Assembly: GCF_900115095.1 (NCBI RefSeq)
Contig: NZ_FOVH01000002.1
Span: 434,001-498,000, forward strand
Direction of reading: 5' to 3'
From: Actinomadura madurae
GTDB lineage: Bacteria > Actinomycetota > Actinomycetes > Streptosporangiales > Streptosporangiaceae
DNA length: 64,000 nt
The translations under genes were made by a program, and so were the position numbers. Below the pieces are notes generated by a model that saw only the letters and a list, made by a program, of their open reading frames with translations, searched no databases and was not told the DNA's origin. Positions 34,769-43,465 of this stretch are shown here, piece after piece (position 1 is the first letter of the stretch; each line of letters opens with the position of its first letter).

Positions 34769-35334
34769 GGCGCACTACGGTACGGCCCCCGCGCCCCCAA
34801 CGTGGAATCGACCACGACCCCTCACCCCGCCACCGCGGCACCACACACCACCCCAAGCGAGGCCGGGTACCGCCACGCCGTCCCAGGGACCAGGGCCATC
34901 GCCGCTGGGCCGTCTCAGTGGAGGGCTCGGTGAGGATGAGGGCTGTCGCCGGTGAGTCGTTCCTGGCAAGGGCTGGGAGACGTGCCGCTGAGGGTGAGGT
35001 CGGTATTGGGCGTGCCGTCCCATCTAGGAGGTGGGACGGCACGACGACGGTACTCAGGTCGGCTGGCGCCGGGTCGCCGGAGCCGCCGACATCACCGCGC
35101 CGCGCAGCGGCGGCTAAACGGCACAACCAAGTAGCCGCGCCAGCTCACCGCCTTCTCCGACGGCATCCAGCACGCCGCGGCGACCAAGCATCCGAGTGGC
35201 CGCAGGGGAGCTGGAGGCCCGGGTGCGCGCAGCCGCCACGCCCATGGCCGCCCGCCAGATCCGCGACGTCGTGCTGGTGCCGCCGGACTGGCGCGTGGGG
35301 CGGGCGCGTGCCGCTTATGGGTAGGCCGACGGGG
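34769..35334. other. Gap upstream of SMC operon with possible gene remnant
   Basis: No intact gene in 566 bases. The first 240 bases should hold the SMC-operon promoter; I could not single out a -10/-35 pair. At about 35140-35324 the plus strand reads like decayed coding sequence: QLTAFSDGIQHAAATKHPS in one frame, then VAAGELEARVRAAATPMAAR continuing to a TAG at 35322-35324 in another. This could be the frameshifted 3' end of an old gene. Confidence 0.4.
35011..35043. terminator. Isolated 12-bp hairpin
   Basis: CGTGCCGTCCCA (35011-35022) pairs perfectly with TGGGACGGCACG (35032-35043) around a nine-base loop containing TCTAGGAGG. It lies in the gap between two minus-strand genes. It is too perfect to ignore: a terminator for the ALDH gene transcript, a remnant gene's terminator, or a structured element. 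Confidence 0.55.
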
Positions 35335-36777
35335 TCAGTTGGTGGGGGCCGGGTGGGGGATGGACTTGTGCTCCAGGTAGGCGTGGAGGCCCTCAGGGCC
35401 GAGTTCGCGGCCCAGACCGCTGTTCTTGTAGCCGCCGAACGGGGTGTTCGGGTCGAGGGTGTACATGTTGACGCCGCAGCTTCCGGTGCGGATCCGCCGG
35501 GCGACGTCGACGCCGTGGTCGACGTCGGACGTCCAGACCGAGCCGCCGAGGCCGTAGTCGCTGTCGTTGGCGATCCTGACGGCGTCGTCCTCGTCCTCGT
35601 AGGGGATGAGGACCAGCACCGGGCCGAAGATCTCCTCGCGGGCGATGCGCATGTCGTTGCCGACGCCGCCGAACACGGTCGGGGCCACGTACCAGCCGCG
35701 GTCACGCGGCCGGTCCAGGCCGCCGGTGATCAGCTTGGCGCCCTCGTCCTGGCCGATCCGGATGTAGTTCTCCACGCGTTCCTGCTGGCGCTGGGCGACC
35801 AGCGGGCCGATCTCGGTGCCGTAGTCGGCGGGGTCGCCGACGTTCAGGCCGCCGACCATGGTCGCGAGCGCGTCGGCGACCTCGTCGTAGCGGCGCCGGG
35901 AGGCGAGGATGCGGGTCTGCGCGGCGCACGCCTCGCCGTTGTTCATCAGCGACGCCAGCTTGAACCCCTCGACGGCCGAGCCCAGGTCGGCGTCGTCCAG
36001 GATGATCGCGGCCGACTTGCCGCCGAGCTCCAGCGTCACCCGCTTGAGTTGCTCGCCGCAGACCGCGCCGATCTTGCGGCCGGCCGCGGTGGAGCCGGTG
36101 AACGACACCTTGTCGACGTCGGGGTGCGCGACCAGGTAGGCGCCGACCTCCCGCCCGGCCGGGACGATGTTGACGACGCCCTCCGGGAGCCCGGCCTCGC
36201 GGATCCACTCGGCGAGCAGGTAGGAGTCGAGCGGCGTCTCCGGAGACGGCTTGGCGACCACCGTGCACCCGGCGATGAGGGCGGGCGCGAGCTTGAGCAT
36301 CAGCGTGAACTGGGGCACGTTCCACGGGACGATCGCCGCGACGACGCCGACGGGCTCCTGCGTGACCGTGACCGGCCCCAGCATGCCCTGCCGCTCGTCC
36401 TCCCACGCGTAGGTGCCGGCGAGGTCGACGTAGTACTGCAGCACCATCTGCGGGATCGCGGCCTGCCCGAACACCGAGAACATGATCGGCGAGCCCATCT
36501 CGGCGGTGACGAGGTCGGCCATCTCCTGCTGCCGCTCGGCGTAGATCGCCGACAGCCGCCCGACGATCTCGGCGCGCTCCGCGGGCGACATCCGCGGCCA
36601 GGGCCCCTCGTCGAACGCGCGCCGCGCCGCCGCGACCGCGGCGTCGATGTCGCCCTCGGTCCCCTCGGGCACCCGTCCGATGACCTCCTCGGTGTGCGGG
36701 GAGATGACGTCGATGGTGCCGGTGCCGGCCGGAGCGGTCCACTCGCCGCCGATGAACAGCCGATCGTGCTCGCGCAT
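35335..36777 (-). CDS. Aldehyde dehydrogenase
   Basis: A 480-residue NAD(P)-dependent aldehyde dehydrogenase oxidising aldehydes to acids. It has the cofactor motif FTGSTAAGRKIG (about 228-239), the general-base Glu in TLELGGKS, the catalytic Cys in NNGEACAAQTRIL, and a terminal EIFGPVLVL... PFGGYKNSGLGRE. The catalytic Cys context is GEAC rather than the usual GQxC. The ATG at 36777 follows a GGGAGG-like site. It is divergent from the DsbA-like gene across 117 bases. Substrate unknown. Confidence 0.92.
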   Translation of the reverse strand: MREHDRLFIGGEWTAPAGTGTIDVISPHTEEVIGRVPEGTEGDIDAAVAAARRAFDEGPWPRMSPAERAEIVGRLSAIYAERQQEMADLVTAEMGSPIMFSVFGQAAIPQMVLQYYVDLAGTYAWEDERQGMLGPVTVTQEPVGVVAAIVPWNVPQFTLMLKLAPALIAGCTVVAKPSPETPLDSYLLAEWIREAGLPEGVVNIVPAGREVGAYLVAHPDVDKVSFTGSTAAGRKIGAVCGEQLKRVTLELGGKSAAIILDDADLGSAVEGFKLASLMNNGEACAAQTRILASRRRYDEVADALATMVGGLNVGDPADYGTEIGPLVAQRQQERVENYIRIGQDEGAKLITGGLDRPRDRGWYVAPTVFGGVGNDMRIAREEIFGPVLVLIPYEDEDDAVRIANDSDYGLGGSVWTSDVDHGVDVARRIRTGSCGVNMYTLDPNTPFGGYKNSGLGRELGPEGLHAYLEHKSIPHPAPTN

Positions 36778-36853
36778 GCTGCCGTGCCTCCCGCTGACCG
36801 AATGCTTGCTTGGGCACAGCATCGCATGCCGTCCCGGGGCGTTGGCAAGAGCA

Positions 36854-36871
36854 ATGAGACTCGCGTCTCAT
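36854..36871. promoter_or_regulatory. Perfect palindrome in ALDH/DsbA divergent promoter
   Basis: ATGAGAC-TCGC-GTCTCAT is a perfect 7+4+7 inverted repeat, 11 bases upstream of the TATAAC -10-like element of the DsbA-like gene. Likely an operator for an unlinked regulator of TetR or MarR type; no regulator gene is adjacent. Confidence 0.6.
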
Positions 36872-36881
36872 CCAATTCCGA

Positions 36882-36887
36882 TATAAC
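36882..36887 (+). promoter_or_regulatory. -10 element implying a leaderless transcript
   Basis: TATAAC ends seven bases before the ATG at 36895, and no ribosome-binding site is present. This spacing is that of leaderless transcripts, which are common in actinobacteria. Confidence 0.55.
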
Positions 36888-36894
36888 CCGGAAC

Positions 36895-37491
36895 ATGTCC
36901 CAGATCGCCGATTTCTGGTTCGACCCGTCCTGCCCGTACACCTGGATCACGTCCCGATGGCTCCTGGAGGCGGCGAAGGTCCGGCCGATCGAACCGCGCT
37001 GGCACCTGCTGAGCCTGGCCGCCCTCAACGAGGACCGGGACGACGACCCGGAGGACGACCCCGGCGGCTACGTCTGGCTGCCGGCCCGCGTCTGCGCCGC
37101 CGTGGCCGCGACGGCGGGGCAGGAGGCGCTAGGGCGCTTCTACACGGCCTTCGGAACCCGCGTCCACGAGCGGGGCGAGATGGGACCGCGGACGTTCCAG
37201 GACGCGCTCGCCGAGGCCGGCCTGCCCGAGAGCCTCGCCGCGGCAGCCGACACGCCGAACCACGACGACGCGATCCGCGCGTCAACGACCGAGGGCGTCG
37301 ACAAGGTGGGCCCGCACATCGGCACCCCCGTGATCGAGGTCGGCGACCGAGCATACTTCGGCCCGGTCATCTCACAAATCCCACACGGCGAAGAGGCAGG
37401 ACGCCTATGGGACGGAACCCTCCTCGTCACAAAAACCCCCGGCTTCCACGAACTCAAGGGCCCACCACACACAACTCCCAACGTCACCTAA
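36895..37491 (+). CDS. DsbA-fold mycothiol-type oxidoreductase (Rv2466c-like)
   Basis: A 198-residue thioredoxin-fold protein. The start MSQIADFWFDPSCPYTWITSRWLLE and the terminal YFGPVISQIPHGEEAGRLWDGTLLV...PGFHELKG closely resemble the mycobacterial Rv2466c family, mycothiol-dependent reductases in oxidant and nitro-drug metabolism. The active-site motif here is CPYT, so only the first Cys of a CxxC pair remains and a monothiol mechanism is implied. Probably cytosolic since no signal peptide is present. The last 110 bases are the parent of the repeat array downstream. Confidence 0.85.
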   Translation: MSQIADFWFDPSCPYTWITSRWLLEAAKVRPIEPRWHLLSLAALNEDRDDDPEDDPGGYVWLPARVCAAVAATAGQEALGRFYTAFGTRVHERGEMGPRTFQDALAEAGLPESLAAAADTPNHDDAIRASTTEGVDKVGPHIGTPVIEVGDRAYFGPVISQIPHGEEAGRLWDGTLLVTKTPGFHELKGPPHTTPNVT

Positions 37492-38065
37492 CGCCAGCTC
37501 AAGGAGCTGCGCGTTCAAGCAGCTTGGTGACGGCCCACTCCTTGTCGTGAGCCACCCGGCTTCCACGAGCTCAAGGGCCGCCGCCACCGCGCCCCCCAAC
37601 TGCTGCTGACGCCAGCTCAAGGAGCTGCGCGATCAAGCGGCTATGTGGCGGCCCACTCCTCGCTGCGAGCCACCCGGCTTCCACGAGCTCAAGGGCCGCC
37701 GCCACCGCCCCCCAACTGCTGCTGACGCCAGCTCAAGGAGCTGCGCGTTCAAGCGGCTATGTGGCGGCCTGCTCCTCGTTGTGAGCCACCCGGCTTCCAC
37801 GAGCTCAAGGGCCACCTCCACGCGGCGCCCGCCTTCGGTCTGGTGCTCTCGCGGGTTTCGCGCGGGGAGGAGGCGGGATGGCTGTGTGGAACGGGACGCT
37901 TCCTGTTGCGGGGACGCTCGGCTTCCAGGAATTGGAGGGGCGACCGCACGCGGTGCTCGGTTTCGGTCCGGTGTTCTTGTGGATTCCGCCAGGCGAGGAG
38001 GCGGGAGGCTTCGAGACGGACTCTTCTCGTTGCGGGAGGTTCCCGGCTTTTACGAGTTAAGGGGT
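37441..38065 (+). repeat. Tandem degenerate copies of the upstream gene's 3' end
   Basis: The core GGCTTCCACGARCTCAAGGG starts at 37441 (inside the DsbA-like gene), 37558, 37676 and 37792, with decayed copies at 37920 and 38045. Spacing is 117, 118, 116, 128 and 125 bases. The copies match the coding segment for FGPVISQIPHGEEAG...GFHELKG; for example 37878-38060 reads GTLGFQELEGRPH and then FGPVFLWIPPGEEAGGF in frame. The three middle copies are near-identical to each other, the last two older. None has a start or an intact gene, so I treat the block as non-coding repeats. Confidence 0.85.
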
Positions 38066-38080
38066 TGTTGCGTGCGGGGG

Positions 38081-38509
38081 TTAGAGGAGGTGGGTGTTTG
38101 GGTGGCGGGCGCGGTTGGCCAGGTCTGGGAGTTCGACTAGTTCGATGCCCGCCGCCGCTAGGATTTCGGCGCCGGCGCCCTCGGCGAACAGGACCGGCTC
38201 GCGCCAGGCGAAGACGACGCGGCGGGCGCCCGAGGCCACGATCAGCTCGGCGCAGGTGCGCGGGCGGGACGCGCGGTGGCCGCACGGTTCGAGTGAGCTG
38301 TAGACGGTGGCGCCTTCGAGGCGGACGGGGGCCTTGGCCAGGGCGGCCTCCTCGGCGTGGTCGTGCGGGTCCTTCTCCCGCGAGAAGCCGCGCGCGATCT
38401 CCCGCCCGTCCTCGCCGACGATGACCGCCCCGACGGAGAACGCCGTGCCGGACGGCGGGCACAGTTCCGCCAGGTCGCACGCCAGCGCCAGCCAGCCGAG
38501 GTCATCCAC
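38081..38509 (-). CDS. RibD-type zinc deaminase domain protein
   Basis: A 142-residue cytidine/deoxycytidylate-deaminase-fold protein, like the deaminase half of RibD. Zinc ligands and catalytic Glu are in HDHAEEAAL (about 50-58), and the second pair in LEPCGHRASRPRTC. It would deaminate a pyrimidine such as the riboflavin precursor. It starts at GTG 38509 and overlaps the stop of the reductase gene by eight bases, so the two halves of a RibD function are separate, coupled genes in reversed order to the fused enzyme. Confidence 0.85.
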   Translation of the reverse strand: MDDLGWLALACDLAELCPPSGTAFSVGAVIVGEDGREIARGFSREKDPHDHAEEAALAKAPVRLEGATVYSSLEPCGHRASRPRTCAELIVASGARRVVFAWREPVLFAEGAGAEILAAAGIELVELPDLANRARHPNTHLL

Positions 38510-39188
38510 GCGCGGCTCCGATCAGGTAGCGGAGCAGCGCGAGGTCGCCGATGCGGGTCACCTCGTCCAGGCGCATCGGCCGCTCCGGCGACTGCGGGAA
38601 CACCCCGGACCGGACGAACCGGGGCGCGGAGGGGTCGCCGATGAAGAACGGGGCCACGACGAGCTGGATCTCGTCCACCACGTCGGCCGTGAGGAACAGC
38701 GTGTGCACGCCGCCGCCGCCCTCGACCATCAGCCGACGGACGCCGCGTGCCGCAAGGTCGCCGAGCACCGTGGACAGGTCGAGCGGGTCGCCCGCGTCGA
38801 TGACCTCGGCGACGCCGGTCAGCCGAGGGGCGAGCTCGACGGCCGTGGTGGACGGCGCGTACACGAGCTTCGGCGCCTCGCCGGTGGTGAAGAACCGGGC
38901 GCCCGGGTCCAGGTCGCCGCTCCAGGTCAGCGTCACCTTGGTCAGGTCGGCGGGCAGGCCCCGCGCCGCCCGCCGTTCCCGCCGCACCGCCGACCGGATC
39001 AGCAGCCGGGGGTCGTCGGCGCGCAGCGTCCCGGCGCCGGCGAGGATCGCGTCGCAGCTCGCCCGCACCGCGTCGACCCGGTCCCAGTCCGCCGCGCTGG
39101 ACAGCCGGAGCCGCTCCGGGGTCGCGTCGTCGATATAGCCGTCGGCGGACATCGCGCAGCTCAGCAGCACGTAGGGACGCTCGCTCAC
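38502..39188 (-). CDS. RibD C-terminal-type reductase
   Basis: A 228-residue NADPH-dependent reductase of the RibD_C/dihydrofolate-reductase-like fold: YVLLSCAMSADGYIDD (6-21), CDAILAGAGTLRADDPRLL (about 45-63), VRRLMVEGGGGVHTLFL and VVDEIQLVVAPFFIGD. It would reduce the ribosyl side chain of the deaminated riboflavin precursor, or a related pyrimidine. Starts at GTG 39188 and is coupled to the deaminase gene. Whether the pair serves riboflavin synthesis or a specialised flavin/antibiotic route cannot be told from here. Confidence 0.85.
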   Translation of the reverse strand: MSERPYVLLSCAMSADGYIDDATPERLRLSSAADWDRVDAVRASCDAILAGAGTLRADDPRLLIRSAVRRERRAARGLPADLTKVTLTWSGDLDPGARFFTTGEAPKLVYAPSTTAVELAPRLTGVAEVIDAGDPLDLSTVLGDLAARGVRRLMVEGGGGVHTLFLTADVVDEIQLVVAPFFIGDPSAPRFVRSGVFPQSPERPMRLDEVTRIGDLALLRYLIGAARG

Positions 39189-39305
39189 GTCGCAACCCTA
39201 CGGGAGCGCGCGAGCCGGCGATCTCCCGATCCCGGAAGATCGTCTGGGGCGCCCCGGCGTTTCTGCGCGGGATGTGTCGGAGGGGGTGCCTATGGTTGCT
39301 GCGAC

Positions 39306-40433
39306 ATGCGACTCCTGCACACCTCCGACTGGCATCTCGGCAGATCGTTCCACCGCGAGGACCTGCTGGCCGCGCAGGCGGCGTTCGTCGACCACCTGGT
39401 CGAGACGGTCGCGGCGGAGCGGGTCGAGTGCGTGCTCGTCTCCGGGGACGTCTACGACCGGGCGCTGCCCGCTGTGGACGCCGTCCGGCTGTGCGACGAG
39501 GCGCTGCGGCGGCTGGCCGAACGCACCCGGGTGGTGCTCATCGCCGGCAACCACGACTCGACGCGCCGCCTCGGGTTCGGGTCGGCGCTGATGGACGCCG
39601 CCGGCGTGCACGTCCGCACCGACTTCGCGAGTGCGGGGGAGCCCGTCGTCATCGGGGACGCCGCGTTCTACGGCATCCCGTACCTGGAGCCCGAACTCGT
39701 CCGGCACCCGTGGAACCTGGACGAGCGCAGCCACGCCGCCGCACTCACCGAGGCGATGCGGCGCGTCCGGGAGGACGCGGCCACCCGGCCGGAGCACTCG
39801 GTCGTGCTGGCACACGCGTTCGTCACGGGTGGCGAGTCGAGCGAGAGCGAACGCGACATCTCGGTCGGCGGGTCGTCGCAGGTGTCGGCATCGGTCTTCG
39901 AGGGCGTCGACTACGCCGCGCTCGGCCACCTGCACGGCGCCTGGCCCGTCACCGACCGGGTCCGCTACTCGGGCTCGCCGCTGGCGTACTCGTTCTCGGA
40001 GGAGCGGCACGTCAAGGGGTCCTGGCTCATCGACCTGCACGCGGACGGCGTGTCGGCGGAGTTCGTGGAGGCCCCCGTCCCGCGCCGCCTCGCCCGTGTC
40101 CGCGGCCGCCTCGACGACCTGCTCACCGGCGCGGCCTACGAGAAGTACGAGGACCGCTGGCTCCAGATCACGCTGACCGACGAAAGCCGCCCGTCCGCCG
40201 CGATGGAACGACTGCGCCGCCGGTTCCCGCACACGCTCGTCCTCGGCTACGACCCCGAAGGCGGCGGGACCGACAACACCCGCACCTGGACCGACCGCGT
40301 CCGCGAGCGCAGCGCCCTCGACATCGCGGGCGACTTCGTGGCCGAGGTCACCGAGGCCCCCGCCACCGACGCCGAGCGCGCCCTCCTCCACGAGGCGTTC
40401 GAGGCCTGCCGCCAGAAGGAGGCCCTGGCGTGA
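39306..40433 (+). CDS. sbcD: Exonuclease subunit SbcD
   Basis: A 375-residue Mre11-like nuclease that, with SbcC, processes hairpins and DNA ends in repair. Metallophosphoesterase motifs are all present: TSDWHLG (6-12), VSGDVYDR, IAGNHDS, and GHLHG with HAF before it. A C-terminal capping domain follows. The ATG at 39306 has no good ribosome-binding site; TATGGT nine bases upstream might be a -10 element of a leaderless message. The stop overlaps the sbcC start (GTGA). Confidence 0.95.
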   Translation: MRLLHTSDWHLGRSFHREDLLAAQAAFVDHLVETVAAERVECVLVSGDVYDRALPAVDAVRLCDEALRRLAERTRVVLIAGNHDSTRRLGFGSALMDAAGVHVRTDFASAGEPVVIGDAAFYGIPYLEPELVRHPWNLDERSHAAALTEAMRRVREDAATRPEHSVVLAHAFVTGGESSESERDISVGGSSQVSASVFEGVDYAALGHLHGAWPVTDRVRYSGSPLAYSFSEERHVKGSWLIDLHADGVSAEFVEAPVPRRLARVRGRLDDLLTGAAYEKYEDRWLQITLTDESRPSAAMERLRRRFPHTLVLGYDPEGGGTDNTRTWTDRVRERSALDIAGDFVAEVTEAPATDAERALLHEAFEACRQKEALA

Positions 40434-43400
40434 GGTTGCATCGGTTGGAGGTTGCGGCGTTCGGGCCGTTCTCCGGGGTGGAGGTCGTCGACTTCGACGC
40501 GTTGTCGGAGGCGGGGCTGTTCCTCATCCAGGGGCGGACGGGCGCGGGTAAGACGAGCATCCTCGATGCGGTGTGCTTCGCGCTCTACGGCCAGGTGCCC
40601 GGTGCCCGGAACGCGGTGAAGGGGCTGCGCAGTGACCATGCGCCGCCCGGGGCCGGGCCGCGTGTGGTGTTGGAGACGACGATCCGGGGCCGCCGGTTCC
40701 GCATCACGCGGTCGCCGGCCTGGGAGCGGCCGAAGCTGCGCGGGTCCGGGACGACGACCGAGCATGCGAAGGTCGTCCTGGAGGAGTGCGAGCACGGGGA
40801 GTGGGTCGGTCTCACCACGCGGCTGGACGAGGCCGGCGATCTGGTGTCGCGGATGCTCGGGATGAACGCGGTCCAGTTCTGCCAGGTGGCGATGCTGCCG
40901 CAGGGCGAGTTCGCCGGGTTCCTGCGCGCCGGGGCGGACGAGCGCCGCAAGGTGCTGGAGCGGCTCTTCGCGGCCGAGGTGTTCACGCAGGTCGAGAAGT
41001 GGCTCGCCGACCGGCGCGCGGCGACCGGGCGGGAGGCCGCCGAGCTGGGCGCCCGGACGTTCTCGATCGCGGACCGGATCGCCGAGACGACCGGTGCCGC
41101 GACGCCGCGCGAGGCGCCCTCACTGGTTCCCGCGCCGCGCCGCGGGGAGCCGGTCGTGGAGCCGTTCGGCGACGTGGCGGTGCTGCCCGCGTGGGCCGCC
41201 GAGCTGGCGGGCGGGCACGAGGACGTCCGCGCGGTCGTGGAGGAGCTGGCGGCGGATGTCGGCGAGACGCTGCGCGGGGTGCGCGCGGCGCTGGAAGAGG
41301 CGAAGGGGCTCGCCGAGCGGCAGCGCCGCCACGCCGCCGCCGTCGCCAGGCGGGACGCGCTGGCGGAGCGGGCCGAGGAGAAGTCGCGGCTCGCGTCCCG
41401 GCTCGACGCCGCCGCCCGCGCCGACCGGGTCGCCCCGCTGGTGCGGGACGTCGAGGTCAGGCACGGGGAGGCGGTGCGGGCGCGCCGCTGGGCCGAGGAG
41501 ACCCGGTCCCGGGTGGCGGCGCTGCTGCCGCCGAAGGCGCCGGAGGACGTGATCGCCAAGGCCGAGCGCGACCGCCGGAACGAGGCCGCGGCGCTGGAGG
41601 GCAGGCGCGGCACCGCCGCCAGGCTCCGGCAGATCGGGCGCGACCGGGAGAGGCTGGCGGACGACCTGCGGCGGCTGGAGCCGGAGGAGGCGCGGCTCGC
41701 GGCGGCGCTCGCGGACCTGCCGGGAGTGGTGGACGCCCGCCGCGCCGAGCTGGAGGAGGCCAACCTCGCGGCGGCGGCGCGGTCGGGGGCGGAGGCCGCG
41801 GTCAACGAGGCCGGGCGCCGGCTCGACGCGGCACTGCGCCGCGACCAGGTGGTGGAGCGGCTCGCCGGCGCGGAGGCGGAGTACCGCGCGGCGGTCGATG
41901 CGGCCCAGGACGCGCGGCAGCGCGTCCTCGACCTCCGGCAGGCGCGCCTGGACGGGATGGCGGCCGTGCTCGCCGAGGAGCTGGAGGACGGCGAGCCGTG
42001 CCGGGTGTGCGGCTCCACCGAGCATCCGGCGCCGGTCACGTCGCTCGCCCTGATCCCGACCGAGGAGCAGGTGGACGGGGCGCAGCACGAGGCCGACGCG
42101 GCCCAGGACGTCCGCGAGCGGGCCGGGACGCTCGTCGGGGAGCTGCGCACCGAGCGCGACAAGCTCCTGGAGATCGCCGGGGAGACGGCCGCCGGTGTCC
42201 TCGCGGCGGAACTCGCCGACGCCGAGCGCGAGTGGGAGGCGGCGAAGGCCCGCGCCGCGGAGGCCGAACGCCTGGAGGCGGCCCTTCACCGGCACGAGCG
42301 GGAACTCGACCAGGTCCGCTCCGAGCACGAGCGGGTGTCGCGCGACCTCACCGCGAACCGCGTCCAGGACGGGGAGCTGGCCGCCGAGCAGAACCGGCTG
42401 GCCGCGGAGCTGGACGAGGCGCGCGGCGACGACCCGACGCTCGAAGCGCGCATCGCCCGGCTGGGCGGGGAGGCCGACGCGCTCGCCGAGGCCGTCGAGG
42501 CGCTGCGCGTGTACGCGCGGGCCGACGGGGAGCTGGCCGCCGCGCGGGCGAAGGCAAGGCAAGGGGGCGAGGAGCAAGGGTTCCGCACCCCCGAGGAGGT
42601 CCTCGCCGCCGTGCTCCCGGACGAGGACCAGGGCGACCTGCGCGACAGGATCCGGCGGCTCGACGACGAGGAGGCCGAGGTCCGCGCCCTGCTGGGCGAC
42701 CCGGCGCTGAAGGCGGCCGCCGCCGAGCCCGCCCCCGACCTGCCGGGCCTGGAGGCGACGGTGGCGGCGGCGGAGGCCGCGCGCACCGAGGCCGCGAACG
42801 CCGCCGCCCGTGCCCGGCGCCGCTGCGACCGGCTCGCCGAGCTGCGCGCCGAGCTGGACGGGGCCGTCCGCGCGTGGCGTCCGGCCGCGCGGCGGTACGA
42901 GGTGGCGGAGCGGCTGGCCGGACTGGCGTCGGGCAAGCACGCGGCGAACCGGCGCGCGATGGCGCTGTCGGCGTACGTGCTGGCGGCCCGCCTCGAACAG
43001 GTGGTCGCCGCCGCGAACGAGCGGCTGCGCCGGATGTCGGGGGGCCGGTACGCGCTCGTCCACACGACCGAGAAGGCGGCGGGCGACCGCACCAAGGGCG
43101 CCGGCGGGCTCGGCCTGCGGGTCGCCGACGCCTGGACGGGCCTGGAACGCGACCCGGTGACGCTGTCGGGCGGCGAGTCGTTCATCACCTCGCTGTCCCT
43201 CGCCCTCGGCCTCGCCGACGTGGTCACCGCCGAGGCGGGCGGGACCGAGATCGGCACCCTGTTCGTCGACGAGGGCTTCGGCACGCTCGACGAGGAGACG
43301 CTCGACGAGGTCATGGACGTCCTGGACGGCCTGCGCGACGGCGGCCGGACGGTCGGCATCGTCAGCCACGTCGCGGAACTGCGCGCCCGCGTCCCCGCGC

Positions 43401-43453
43401 AGCTCCGCGTCACCAAGGACCGCGCCGGCTCCACCACCACGGTCGTCGCCTGA
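40430..43453 (+). CDS. sbcC: Exonuclease subunit SbcC
   Basis: A 1,007-residue Rad50-like ATPase. Walker A is GRTGAGKTS at about 36-44, the Q-loop region reads FCQVAMLPQGEFAGFLRA, and long coiled coils flank a zinc-hook EPCRVCGSTEHP near residue 523. The C-lobe has signature LSGGESFITSLSLALGLA (about 911) and Walker B LFVDEGFGTLDEE (about 944). It partners SbcD in the Mre11-Rad50-type complex. Start is GTG, coupled to sbcD. Confidence 0.96.
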   Translation: MRLHRLEVAAFGPFSGVEVVDFDALSEAGLFLIQGRTGAGKTSILDAVCFALYGQVPGARNAVKGLRSDHAPPGAGPRVVLETTIRGRRFRITRSPAWERPKLRGSGTTTEHAKVVLEECEHGEWVGLTTRLDEAGDLVSRMLGMNAVQFCQVAMLPQGEFAGFLRAGADERRKVLERLFAAEVFTQVEKWLADRRAATGREAAELGARTFSIADRIAETTGAATPREAPSLVPAPRRGEPVVEPFGDVAVLPAWAAELAGGHEDVRAVVEELAADVGETLRGVRAALEEAKGLAERQRRHAAAVARRDALAERAEEKSRLASRLDAAARADRVAPLVRDVEVRHGEAVRARRWAEETRSRVAALLPPKAPEDVIAKAERDRRNEAAALEGRRGTAARLRQIGRDRERLADDLRRLEPEEARLAAALADLPGVVDARRAELEEANLAAAARSGAEAAVNEAGRRLDAALRRDQVVERLAGAEAEYRAAVDAAQDARQRVLDLRQARLDGMAAVLAEELEDGEPCRVCGSTEHPAPVTSLALIPTEEQVDGAQHEADAAQDVRERAGTLVGELRTERDKLLEIAGETAAGVLAAELADAEREWEAAKARAAEAERLEAALHRHERELDQVRSEHERVSRDLTANRVQDGELAAEQNRLAAELDEARGDDPTLEARIARLGGEADALAEAVEALRVYARADGELAAARAKARQGGEEQGFRTPEEVLAAVLPDEDQGDLRDRIRRLDDEEAEVRALLGDPALKAAAAEPAPDLPGLEATVAAAEAARTEAANAAARARRRCDRLAELRAELDGAVRAWRPAARRYEVAERLAGLASGKHAANRRAMALSAYVLAARLEQVVAAANERLRRMSGGRYALVHTTEKAAGDRTKGAGGLGLRVADAWTGLERDPVTLSGGESFITSLSLALGLADVVTAEAGGTEIGTLFVDEGFGTLDEETLDEVMDVLDGLRDGGRTVGIVSHVAELRARVPAQLRVTKDRAGSTTTVVA

Positions 43454-43465
43454 CCCGCGGCGGGG

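Noticed and set aside
34744-37491. 915-codon open frame on the plus strand upstream of and including the DsbA-like gene
   Set aside because: Most of it is antisense to a clear aldehyde dehydrogenase and has no domain; only the last 198 codons, from ATG 36895, are a real gene.
37878-38060. Small gene in the repeat block
   Set aside because: The 60-codon frame is made of repeat copies of the upstream gene's C-terminus and has no ribosome-binding site or independent support.
37441-38065. CRISPR-like periodic repeats
   Set aside because: Units are about 117 bases and homologous over their length, with no constant spacer/repeat split and no cas genes; they match the 3' end of the upstream gene.
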